From positions 1 to 16,793 of the forward strand of contig DJPS01000042.1 in NCBI GenBank assembly GCA_002438625.1: a DNA stretch of 16,793 nucleotides, read 5' to 3'. This DNA is from Christensenella sp. UBA6406 (GTDB taxonomy: Bacteria; Bacillota; Clostridia; Christensenellales; UBA1242). The notes below the pieces were generated by a model. That model was not told the DNA's origin, ran no database searches, and saw only the letters and a program-made list of their open reading frames with translations. The number at the start of each line of letters is the position of its first letter. Position 1 is the first letter of the stretch. Made by a program: the position numbers and the translations under genes. This document shows positions 7,433-13,636 of this stretch, in pieces.

Positions 7433-8428
7433 TTACGCACCCACTTTTACATTTACAATGCCATCTTGCATAATTACAGTAGCATTGTCTATTATTCCAA
7501 GCAACTCAACATCATAGACTGGTTGCTCTTTGTTTAAATCAAACATTTTCATATTTTCTATTTTGCTTGTGCCAGGCACTTCTTTCTTTGCCCTTTCTTG
7601 CTTATGGTCATTTATCATTTTATCTTCTATGGGCAAATTTTTTTGTGCAACCTGTTCTTCTTTTCCTTTTTCGTTCTCTGTTACAGCATTAGTTGGTTCA
7701 ATTATCTTATTATCTTCTCCACCTTCATATAAACCTACTTTCGGCAATACATTTTCATCTTCATTATCAGCAACTTTGTTTTCAATGAAATTTGAATTAT
7801 TTATTTTATCTTCTTTTTTATGTTTCAACCAATCACTGTTACCTTGCTCTTCAATTTGAAACTGATTTACATTTTCACTTTCACATTTTTTCTCTTTATC
7901 TCTGCAATCGCACTCTTGTTTTTCACTTTCACAGTCGCAATCATCACAGTCTTGGCAATTTGCATTTTTTATTTTTTCATTTTCATCTTCTTGCACAGAA
8001 TTTTCTTCTAAACTATTATTTTTACTTTCATTTTCTTTTATTTCATCATTATCTTGAACAGCGTTGCTTGATGCTTGTTTTGTGCTTTCTTCTTCACTTT
8101 CAACAACATATTCATTTATTGTTGGCTCAGTTTTTTTGTTTGCTCCATTTTCTATTTTTTCTTCACCAACTTTTGACATTTCATCACTTGAACCTATTTT
8201 CACATCAACACTAGCATTTGCTTTTGTTTCATTAGTTGAATTAGATTGAATTTTTTCATTATTACTTTGATTATTATTTAAACTACCTTGTGTTTCATTG
8301 TTAATTATTTCTATTTGCCTTATATTCTCCTTACCCGCATTTTCTCCTGCATTATCTGTTACAAAAAATTCTGGCAAAACTGCAAAACAAAATAACATTA
8401 TAAACGCAACAACTATAAAATGTTTCAT
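7433..8428 (-). CDS. Exported acidic low-complexity protein with seven-Cys cluster
   Basis: I do not recognise this 331-residue protein. Residues 4-22 form an uncleaved anchor or signal-peptide-like hydrophobic helix. Residues 25-290 are extremely rich in Glu, Asn, Lys, Asp and Ser, with little hydrophobic content, so this part is probably disordered. Within it residues 158-182 carry seven cysteines (158, 161, 164, 166, 173, 175, 182) set in Asp/Glu, a dense cluster that could bind metal or form disulfides. The last 35 residues (about 300-331) are hydrophobic-alternating and look like a small beta-strand unit. The ATG at 8428 follows AAGGAGT (8444-8438) by 9 bases. It is a single-gene unit, with terminators immediately before and after. 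The acidic bias is encoded by a compositionally simple sequence and gives long antisense open frames, which I do not regard as genes. Confidence 0.7.
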   Translation of the reverse strand: MKHFIVVAFIMLFCFAVLPEFFVTDNAGENAGKENIRQIEIINNETQGSLNNNQSNNEKIQSNSTNETKANASVDVKIGSSDEMSKVGEEKIENGANKKTEPTINEYVVESEEESTKQASSNAVQDNDEIKENESKNNSLEENSVQEDENEKIKNANCQDCDDCDCESEKQECDCRDKEKKCESENVNQFQIEEQGNSDWLKHKKEDKINNSNFIENKVADNEDENVLPKVGLYEGGEDNKIIEPTNAVTENEKGKEEQVAQKNLPIEDKMINDHKQERAKKEVPGTSKIENMKMFDLNKEQPVYDVELLGIIDNATVIMQDGIVNVKVGA

Positions 8429-8450
8429 AATATTTACACTCCTTAATTTT

Positions 8451-8463
8451 GTGGTTATACCAC
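8451..8463. promoter_or_regulatory. 13-base palindrome over a candidate -10 (possible operator)
   Basis: GTGGTTATACCAC is an inverted repeat (GTGGT, 3 bases, ACCAC). On the minus strand its centre reads TGGTATAAC, an extended -10-like element about 25-30 bases upstream of the start of the Cys-cluster gene. The -35 match is poor, so both the promoter and the operator reading are tentative. Confidence 0.3.
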
Positions 8464-8552
8464 TACTTACCTATAATGTGTGTAACTTTTATAAAAATAT
8501 TCATAACAATTATATTTTGTCTTTACCAAACTTAATTTTACATTAGATTGCA

Positions 8553-8585
8553 CAAAAAAAATGAATTAAATAAATTTTAATTCAC
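8553..8585 (-). terminator. Intrinsic terminator after lspA
   Basis: On the minus strand a 10-base stem GTGAATTAAA/TTTAATTCAT (one G-U pair) with a 5-base loop (8585-8576 with 8570-8561) is followed by a run of eight Ts (8561-8554). It begins about 10 bases after the lspA stop and closes the YghO-like/sepF/lspA unit. Confidence 0.85.
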
Positions 8586-8594
8586 TTTACAACT

Positions 8595-9227
8595 TTATTC
8601 TTCCGCCTTATTTTCGCTATAACCTTTTTCTTTTTCCTTATCTTCTTGTTGCATTAACTTCATTTTTGCACTTGCCATTTTAACCGCTTCATTGCTTGTA
8701 TCTTGTTTATTTATATAGACAACATTCAATTCGCTCTCATCATTCCCACTTACCTTATCTTTATCACTTATCTCTTTACTTTCTTTATAAAATATAATGT
8801 AAAATGCAAGCAATATTACACCAACAACTAAAAGTGAATCTGCCACATTAAACACAGGAAAATTGATAAAATCTAACTTTATAAAATCTCTAACATAACC
8901 CAAGAAGATTCTATCAATCGCATTTCCAAACGCCCCCGCTAAAATAAAAACATAGGCAACATTATATAATTTTGTTTTATTAAGTTTGGTTTTGCAATCA
9001 AAAACTACAGCAACACAAACAAACACTAATGATGCAACCGCCAAAATAATGGTGTAATTGCTAAACATACTCCACGCAGCACCCTTGTTGTAAACAGAAG
9101 AAAATGATAAAACTCCATCAATAACATTTATATCAATTTTATCTGTTACAATCTTTGTTACCATATCAAAAGCAACCAAAAGCACAAAAGCACAATAAAC
9201 TATAATTTGCCTTTTATATTTCAACAA
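8595..9227 (-). CDS. lspA: Lipoprotein signal peptidase (signal peptidase II)
   Basis: This membrane aspartyl protease (A8 family) removes signal peptides from diacylglyceryl-modified prolipoproteins. The 210-residue protein has four hydrophobic segments and the family motifs: FDMVTK (20-25), YNKGAAWSMF (46-55), GAFGNAIDRI with the catalytic Asp (D105) and FPVFNVADS with the second catalytic Asp (D130). Residues about 150-210 form a charged, Lys/Glu-rich cytoplasmic tail that is longer than in typical LspA (about 150-170 residues). The start is TTG at 9227, 8 bases after AAAAGGAG (9243-9236); the adjacent TTG codon at 9224 is an alternative, and an upstream in-frame TTG at 9254 lies before the ribosome site and is unlikely. 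It follows sepF by 69 bases without a terminator, echoing the ylm/divIVA-ileS-lspA neighbourhood of Firmicutes. Confidence 0.93.
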   Translation of the reverse strand: MLKYKRQIIVYCAFVLLVAFDMVTKIVTDKIDINVIDGVLSFSSVYNKGAAWSMFSNYTIILAVASLVFVCVAVVFDCKTKLNKTKLYNVAYVFILAGAFGNAIDRIFLGYVRDFIKLDFINFPVFNVADSLLVVGVILLAFYIIFYKESKEISDKDKVSGNDESELNVVYINKQDTSNEAVKMASAKMKLMQQEDKEKEKGYSENKAEE

Positions 9228-9296
9228 AACACAAACTCCTTTTAAATTTATCAATCCGCCTTTAAACCATCAACTAAGAATCGGATAATTTTAATT

Positions 9297-9920
9297 TTAT
9301 TTTTTAGCCTTATCTTGCCTTGTAATTTCCATTCCTCTTGGTGTCAATAAATATTCCTTATCTACCCAATTTACCATTGTTGCCCCCAAAGCAAAAACCC
9401 CACCACTTAAAAACTGATAAAGATTTGCCTGCTTTTTTCTACTCATCTTTTCAAAAGAAATTACACAAGGCGACTTTTTCCCTAGATGTTTTAACGCCAT
9501 TTTAACATCTTCTTCGCTAGAAACTTTAAACATAGTCATCGTTACAGGTGTAGATTGCTGATTTGGCATTGTTTGCACATATGCATTGTTTTGATACCCA
9601 TATGCGGGCATACCCATATTTGGCATTCCATATCCACCCTGTTGCGGTTGAGCCATACCATAACTTTGCGGAGATTGCATCATCGCATCAACCCCACCCC
9701 CCATAGGTTGCTGACTTTGGAAGTTCGTAGACTGCATAGTCCCGCCAATAAAACCATTTTGCATATTGTTCACAGGTCCATTAATCGTTGTGCTTTGTTG
9801 CCTTTCACTGCTAGATATGTTTCTTAAATTTTCTAATGTCTTTTCATCAAATGTTGCCTTTTTCGTTTCCTTAATCTCAGGTTCATCAACACCCTTCATT
9901 AACCAATCCATAAAACCCAT
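9297..9920 (-). CDS. sepF: Cell division protein SepF
   Basis: SepF binds FtsZ and anchors the Z ring to the membrane. In this 207-residue protein, residues 1-11 (MGFMDWLMKGV) form the amphipathic membrane-targeting helix, residues about 45-122 are a low-complexity linker rich in Gln, Gly, Met, Asn and Pro, and residues about 126-200 are the SepF core (PF04472) with CVISFEKMSRKKQANLYQFL at 152-171 and FALGATMVNWVDKEYLLTPRG at 176-196 matching the family's dimerising and FtsZ-binding domain. It is longer than Bacillus SepF (about 150 residues) because of the linker. The ATG at 9920 has a modest AAAGGGG site about 11 bases upstream; an in-frame ATG three codons later is too far from it. It lies 86 bases after the YghO-like gene and 69 before lspA, with no terminator on either side, so it is probably co-transcribed with both. 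Confidence 0.93.
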   Translation of the reverse strand: MGFMDWLMKGVDEPEIKETKKATFDEKTLENLRNISSSERQQSTTINGPVNNMQNGFIGGTMQSTNFQSQQPMGGGVDAMMQSPQSYGMAQPQQGGYGMPNMGMPAYGYQNNAYVQTMPNQQSTPVTMTMFKVSSEEDVKMALKHLGKKSPCVISFEKMSRKKQANLYQFLSGGVFALGATMVNWVDKEYLLTPRGMEITRQDKAKK

Positions 9921-10006
9921 AAGCCTACAAACCCCTTTCTCAAACTTAAATAACTACATTAATCGGAAAATTATATATAAGAAATATTTATCCAATAAAA
10001 TAAATT

Positions 10007-11164
10007 TTATTCAGCATTAGGAACATCACTTTTTTCCACCATACCATCAAACTCCAACAAATAAGACCTTCTTCTCTTATGATATTCGTGCTCAAAGAAT
10101 TTCCATTGTGCTTGAACTTTATCATTAGTTTCCAAATTTAAATTAGTTTCGCAATATTCCAATTTGAAATCAATCATCCTTTGCATAACTTGCTCCAAAA
10201 TAATCCCATTAACGCCTTTATTTTGATATTCTGGCAAAACAGAAATTAATCCAAAATCATAAATTTTAGGATGTTTAACCGCCTTTAAAATGTGGAAAAT
10301 TCCAAATGGGAAAAGTTTTCCTTTACACTTTTGAACAGCCTTAGACATTGAAGGGAAAGCAAGCCCAAATCCAACCACTCTATCATTCTCATCAACTACA
10401 ACAACAATAAAATGTAAATCTAAAATTAATTTAAATTGTTTAATTAAATTCTTTTTCATCTTATCGGTGTATGGCACAACCCCATATAAATCTTTGTACC
10501 CTTGATTCAAACAATCAAAAATGCCTTCTTTATATTTATTTATTAATCTTCTTGTTGACTTCTCATTAACAATTCTAAGTTTATATCTCTTTTGAACCAT
10601 TTCGCTAACTTTCTTAACCTTAGGGTCAATAACTTTTGCAGGATATATTTTATATTCAACCCAATCAACTTCTTTATTAAACCCGTAATTTTCAATTAAG
10701 TTAGGATAATAATCATATGTATATTGCTCCTCAAATGTACTAAGCTCCTCAAAGCCCCAAATAAGCAAACCTTCTCTCTCTAAATCACTAAAATTTAATG
10801 GTCCACATATCTTTTGCATCCCCTTAGCCTTAGCCCAAGCAATAACAGCATCAAACAACGCATTTGCCACTTCCTGCTTATCAATGCTATCAAATCTTGT
10901 GAAACGCACCCTATTTTCACCAGTCTTTTCAATCGCTTGATGTTGAATTATCCCCGAAATTCTACCAACCATTTTCCCGTCTTCATAAGCATTGAAATAA
11001 ACAGCTTCACAAGTGTCGTAATACATATAATTTTTATTAAATATTTGCTTTTCATCACCATAAAGTGGTGGAACAAACTGCTCACAATTTTCATATAATT
11101 TTAAAGGAAAATTTAAAAATTCCTTTCTCATTTTTCTCGTTGTTACTTCTTTTACTTCTATCAT
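10007..11164 (-). CDS. YghO/BcerS-like GNAT-fold acyltransferase
   Basis: This 385-residue protein fits the YghO-like family, a two-lobed GNAT-fold group that also includes bacterial ceramide synthase (BcerS, sphinganine N-acyltransferase). Visible features are an N-terminal lobe opening with LNFPLKLYENCEQFVPPLYGDE (family start), AYEDGKMVGRISG at about 59-71, the strongly characteristic GPLNFSDLEREGLLIWGFEE (121-140), and in the C-terminal lobe the acyl-CoA binding motif SVLPEYQNKGVNGIIL (308-323) followed by an ETND-type segment. The protein is cytoplasmic, with no signal or membrane segment. The start is ATG at 11164, downstream of AAAAGGGA and 45 bases from the predicted transcript start; an in-frame ATG at 11200 has no ribosome site. 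It heads a probable operon with sepF and lspA. No sphingolipid genes are visible here, so a ceramide role is not supported and its substrate is unknown. Confidence 0.82.
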   Translation of the reverse strand: MIEVKEVTTRKMRKEFLNFPLKLYENCEQFVPPLYGDEKQIFNKNYMYYDTCEAVYFNAYEDGKMVGRISGIIQHQAIEKTGENRVRFTRFDSIDKQEVANALFDAVIAWAKAKGMQKICGPLNFSDLEREGLLIWGFEELSTFEEQYTYDYYPNLIENYGFNKEVDWVEYKIYPAKVIDPKVKKVSEMVQKRYKLRIVNEKSTRRLINKYKEGIFDCLNQGYKDLYGVVPYTDKMKKNLIKQFKLILDLHFIVVVVDENDRVVGFGLAFPSMSKAVQKCKGKLFPFGIFHILKAVKHPKIYDFGLISVLPEYQNKGVNGIILEQVMQRMIDFKLEYCETNLNLETNDKVQAQWKFFEHEYHKRRRSYLLEFDGMVEKSDVPNAE

Positions 11165-11215
11165 ATAATAAAAATTCCCTTTTAAAATGCCATAAAACAT
11201 TAATTATACAATTTC

Positions 11216-11244
11216 ATTATACAACAAAATTTAAATTATTGCAA
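11216..11244 (-). promoter_or_regulatory. Promoter of the YghO-like/sepF/lspA unit
   Basis: Minus-strand TTGCAA (11244-11239), 17 bases, TATAAT (11221-11216). A second TATAAT (11208-11203) lies downstream but has no good -35. The predicted start near 11209 gives a leader of about 45 bases. Confidence 0.7.
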
Positions 11245-11307
11245 GTATTTTGACAAATTGCTATTTTTGTAGAATTTAAATAAAAAATAACCGTAAATTT
11301 ATATTGA

Positions 11308-11335
11308 TTGACATTATATAATAATTTTCTATAAT
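11308..11335 (+). promoter_or_regulatory. Perfect-consensus rightward sigma-A promoter
   Basis: TTGACA (11308-11313), 16 bases, TATAAT (11330-11335): both hexamers match consensus exactly. It points away from the YghO-like gene and reads into a short gene-free stretch ending in a terminator, opposite to the surrounding genes. Confidence 0.7.
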
Positions 11336-11341
11336 GAATTA

Positions 11342-11441
11342 GATATAATTAAAATATGATGAAATAATTAAATAAATCGGCATAAAAAACAACCACTTTT
11401 ATAATGATTAATTTTCATTAATTTTAGCGGTTGTTTTTTAT
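11342..11441 (+). ncRNA. Candidate small non-coding RNA (about 100 nt)
   Basis: The stretch starts about 7 bases after the perfect promoter at 11308-11335 and ends at the strong hairpin/U-tract at 11382-11441. It holds no ORF beyond a few codons. The 5' 40 bases are A-rich and probably unstructured; the 3' 60 bases form the terminator stem (13 perfect pairs) with an inner AATGA/TCATT hairpin. The shared terminator makes its 3' part complementary to the 3' end of the leftward DUF378-gene transcript. Family unknown; inferred from promoter and terminator signals only. Confidence 0.45.
11382..11441. terminator. Bidirectional intrinsic terminator
   Basis: Perfect 13-base inverted repeat ATAAAAAACAACC (11382-11394) and GGTTGTTTTTTAT (11429-11441). 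The T run on the plus strand ends the predicted small RNA; the T run on the minus strand ends the DUF378-gene transcript, whose stop codon is about 20 bases away. Confidence 0.88.
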
Positions 11442-11461
11442 TCTATTTCGTAAATTTAACT

Positions 11462-11722
11462 TTAATTGCTAGCACTTCTAGCAGGCTTTAATTGCTCTTT
11501 GTTCTCTTCCAACATATCAATCTTACCCTTATCAACTATTGCAACATAAATTAAATAAAGCGTTACAACACCAACAAGTATGTAAAGAATTCTACTGAAT
11601 ATGTTTGCTGAAGAACCAAAAATCCCTGCTATAATGTCAAATTGAAAGATTCCAACACTCAACCAGTTTAATCCTCCAACTGATAAAATTATGAAACTTA
11701 TAAGATTTAAAATTTTCATCAT
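11462..11722 (-). CDS. DUF378 (YuzA-like) small membrane protein
   Basis: An 86-residue protein with two membrane segments (about 4-24 and 40-62) joined by the conserved GGLNWLSVGIFQFDIIAGIFG (residues 16-36), followed by SRILYILVG (42-50). This GG-x-NW pattern and the spacing are typical of DUF378, a small integral membrane family of unknown function in Firmicutes and others. Residues 64-86 are a charged tail. The start is the ATG at 11722 (an adjacent ATG at 11719 is equivalent), about 9 bases after AAAAGGAG (11740-11733); a start 30 codons upstream would ignore this site. It is the last gene before the bidirectional terminator and lies 101 bases after the helical protein gene, with which it may share a transcript. 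Confidence 0.88.
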   Translation of the reverse strand: MMKILNLISFIILSVGGLNWLSVGIFQFDIIAGIFGSSANIFSRILYILVGVVTLYLIYVAIVDKGKIDMLEENKEQLKPARSASN

Positions 11723-11823
11723 ACCTTGCAATCTCCTTTTATAGATTTCTCTACTATTATTTACATTATACTCCATAATATGCAAAAATATGCCAACAAA
11801 AAAGTTTGTCAAAATATGGCAAA

Positions 11824-12525
11824 CTATTTCTTATTATTAAACAACATAACTCGCTCTTCATTCCTTGCAACTTTCTTCAAGTCCGTGCTTATCTCTCTTT
11901 CGTTCTCTATCTTCCCCAAAAGTTGCGTATAATATGCTATAACACTATCAATCTTACCTGTCGCATCGTTTAAACACTCCACCACTTCATTATGCCCAGC
12001 AATCCTTCCGTTCAACACCCTTTCAGTGTAACGCCTTCCCTTATCATCATTATAATTCCTTTCGTTTATCACCTTAATTACATTACGATACTTGCTTTCA
12101 ACATCGTTTACGTAGTTATACATATTATTTAAATCCGCTTTCCCCTTCTTCAAATTATTCACATTGCTCTTCACCATTGCTGAAAGCGTATCTAATTTAC
12201 CCATATAAATTTCATAAGATTCACACTTATGCTTGATTGCAACTAAACCATACTCAACCATTCCCTCTTCTCTAAATGCCTCTAATTGCTTGGTCATCTC
12301 ATCGCTATATGTATATGCCAATGCCTCCAAAAATTCATCACACAAGACCAAACTTTCTAGCGAATTCTCCAAATCCATTGCTTCTGCGTTCTTGTTACTC
12401 ATTAAACCCAAAAACTCATCGCATTTCCCTTGCAAATCTTTCATTTCCTTAAATGTAATATTCATATTAGAATTTTTAGTATAAAAATCATTGCAACATT
12501 GCACAATATATGATAAATCTTTCAT
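11824..12525 (-). CDS. Helical (coiled-coil-like) cytoplasmic protein, unknown function
   Basis: I do not recognise this 233-residue protein. It has no signal peptide or membrane segment. The sequence is predominantly helix-forming with heptad-like hydrophobic spacing, rich in Glu, Lys, Asn, Leu and Met, with likely long helices at about 50-90, 95-150 and 180-220. Cys pairs (C10, C11) and isolated Cys residues show no metal motif. The ATG at 12525 follows AAAGGAGAAA by 9 bases, and a strong promoter lies just upstream, so the gene is well supported even without a family. The DUF378 gene follows after 101 bases with no clear terminator in between. Confidence 0.8.
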   Translation of the reverse strand: MKDLSYIVQCCNDFYTKNSNMNITFKEMKDLQGKCDEFLGLMSNKNAEAMDLENSLESLVLCDEFLEALAYTYSDEMTKQLEAFREEGMVEYGLVAIKHKCESYEIYMGKLDTLSAMVKSNVNNLKKGKADLNNMYNYVNDVESKYRNVIKVINERNYNDDKGRRYTERVLNGRIAGHNEVVECLNDATGKIDSVIAYYTQLLGKIENEREISTDLKKVARNEERVMLFNNKK

Positions 12526-12557
12526 TCTACAAATTTTCTCCTTTAATCATTAAATAC

Positions 12558-12586
12558 ATTTTAACACAAAAAGCACACTAAGTCAA
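12558..12586 (-). promoter_or_regulatory. Promoter of the helical-protein gene
   Basis: Minus-strand TTGACT (12586-12581), 17 bases, TAAAAT (12563-12558), with TG one base before the -10. Each hexamer is 5/6 to consensus. The leader is about 25 bases and contains the ribosome site. Confidence 0.75.
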
Positions 12587-12779
12587 TACCATTAAAACCA
12601 CAAAATTTAAAAAATTTTAACAAAATGAAAAATGATAAATAATAAAATTTAAAATTGACACAACCCCAACGCTACACAACCACTTAATTTAATTAAAAAT
12701 GCTAATAAACTTAAAAAATTGAACCGCTTACGCTAAAATAAATAAAAATTAAAAACCAATCGGCAAAAAAATATTTAAA

Positions 12780-13349
12780 TTATTTATTCAACTTTTTAGC
12801 CTTATTCTCCATCCGCCTACGCTTAAAAAAATCCCTTAAAATTAACTGACACTCATCTCCCAAAACATCCGCCACAACTTCCACACTATGATTCAACATA
12901 TTATGCTTGCTATAATCGCAAAAGCCCCCTAAAAGTCCCGCTTTTAAATCTCTCGCCCCAAATACAACCCTACCTATCCTAGCACTTAAAATTGCCCCAA
13001 AACACATAGGACACGGTTCAAGCGTTACATAAAGCGTACAATTCTCCAACCGCCAATCCCCCTTAACCTTGCACGCCTTCCTTATGCAAAGCATCTCCGC
13101 ATGTGCAGTTGCATCTAAACTCCGCTCCTTCTTGTTAAAAGACTTAGCCACCACATCCCCCGTAACATCATCAACAATTACACACCCAATAGGAACATCC
13201 CCACCAGCCATTGCCTTTTCCGCTTCCTTAATCGCCATTTTCATAAATCGCACATCCACTTCTCTTGCCACACAATTATCTCCACATCCACACTTGCCCA
13301 ACTTACCACTATTTAAATTTGCATTTATATATTTATCAATTTTATCCAT
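12780..13349 (-). CDS. tadA: tRNA-specific adenosine deaminase
   Basis: TadA deaminates adenosine 34 to inosine in tRNA-Arg(ACG), in the cytoplasm. This 189-residue protein carries the deaminase signatures: TAHAEM (81-86) with zinc ligand H83 and proton-shuttling E85, and LEPCPMC (110-116) with zinc ligands C113 and C116; GDVPIGCVIV (50-59) and SARIGRVVFGARD (122-134) also match the TadA family, as does the C-terminal RDFFKRRR. Residues 1-33 extend beyond the usual TadA start and contain CGCGDNC (20-26). I keep the ATG at 13349 because the promoter fits it and no ribosome site precedes the internal ATG at residue 36; if translation starts inside, the extension is not made. No Shine-Dalgarno is visible at 13349, and the -10 ends 6 bases before it. 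Confidence 0.9.
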   Translation of the reverse strand: MDKIDKYINANLNSGKLGKCGCGDNCVAREVDVRFMKMAIKEAEKAMAGGDVPIGCVIVDDVTGDVVAKSFNKKERSLDATAHAEMLCIRKACKVKGDWRLENCTLYVTLEPCPMCFGAILSARIGRVVFGARDLKAGLLGGFCDYSKHNMLNHSVEVVADVLGDECQLILRDFFKRRRMENKAKKLNK

Positions 13350-13355
13350 ACACCA

Positions 13356-13384
13356 ATTTTACCACACAAAAAACCAATTTGCAA
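13356..13384 (-). promoter_or_regulatory. tadA promoter with inverted repeat at the -35
   Basis: Minus-strand TTGCAA (13384-13379), 17 bases, TAAAAT (13361-13356), with TG one base before the -10. The ATG at 13349 lies 6 bases from the -10, so the transcript would have almost no leader. The -35 lies within an inverted repeat (TTTGCAA at 13378-13384, TTGCAAA at 13396-13402). Confidence 0.6.
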
Positions 13385-13636
13385 CCAAAACAAAATTGCA
13401 AACTGATTTAATTTAATTTTAAAATAATTTAAACTTAGCCACCCAACTCAACCCAAAATGAAATATGTAAATAATTAATCAAATTGAATTATGATTTAAT
13501 TTAAATATAAATAAGGAAATTAAATAATATTTTTATATTGAATTAATAATAATTAAAAATTAAAATACAAATACAAATGTAAATAAAATTAAAAATGCTA
13601 AATAAATAATGCAAAATAAATTCTATTTTATAAGGT

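Noticed and set aside
7433..7530. Resemblance of the acidic protein's C-terminus to GspC/PilP-type beta domains
   Set aside because: Only about 30 residues are comparable, and no type II secretion or pilus genes are near, so the likeness is too weak to call.
7792..8214. A 140-codon open frame on the plus strand
   Set aside because: It is the antisense reading of the acidic low-complexity gene; its Phe/Leu/His-rich product follows from the complement of Glu/Asn/Lys codons, and it has no ribosome site.
9225..9254. Upstream TTG (9254) as the lspA start
   Set aside because: The ribosome site at 9236-9243 lies after it; the TTG at 9227 has the proper spacing.
11723..11812. An extra 30 N-terminal codons on the DUF378 gene
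   Set aside because: The strong ribosome site at 11733-11740 lies within this extension and the family begins at the internal Met.
12655..12660. A TTGACA on the plus strand
   Set aside because: No -10-like hexamer lies at 15-19 bases, and no gene or terminator follows.
13385..13636. The gap between the M14 gene and tadA as an RNA gene or small ORF site
   Set aside because: It holds only A/T-rich sequence; the ATGs found run into stops within a few codons and no terminator hairpin was seen.
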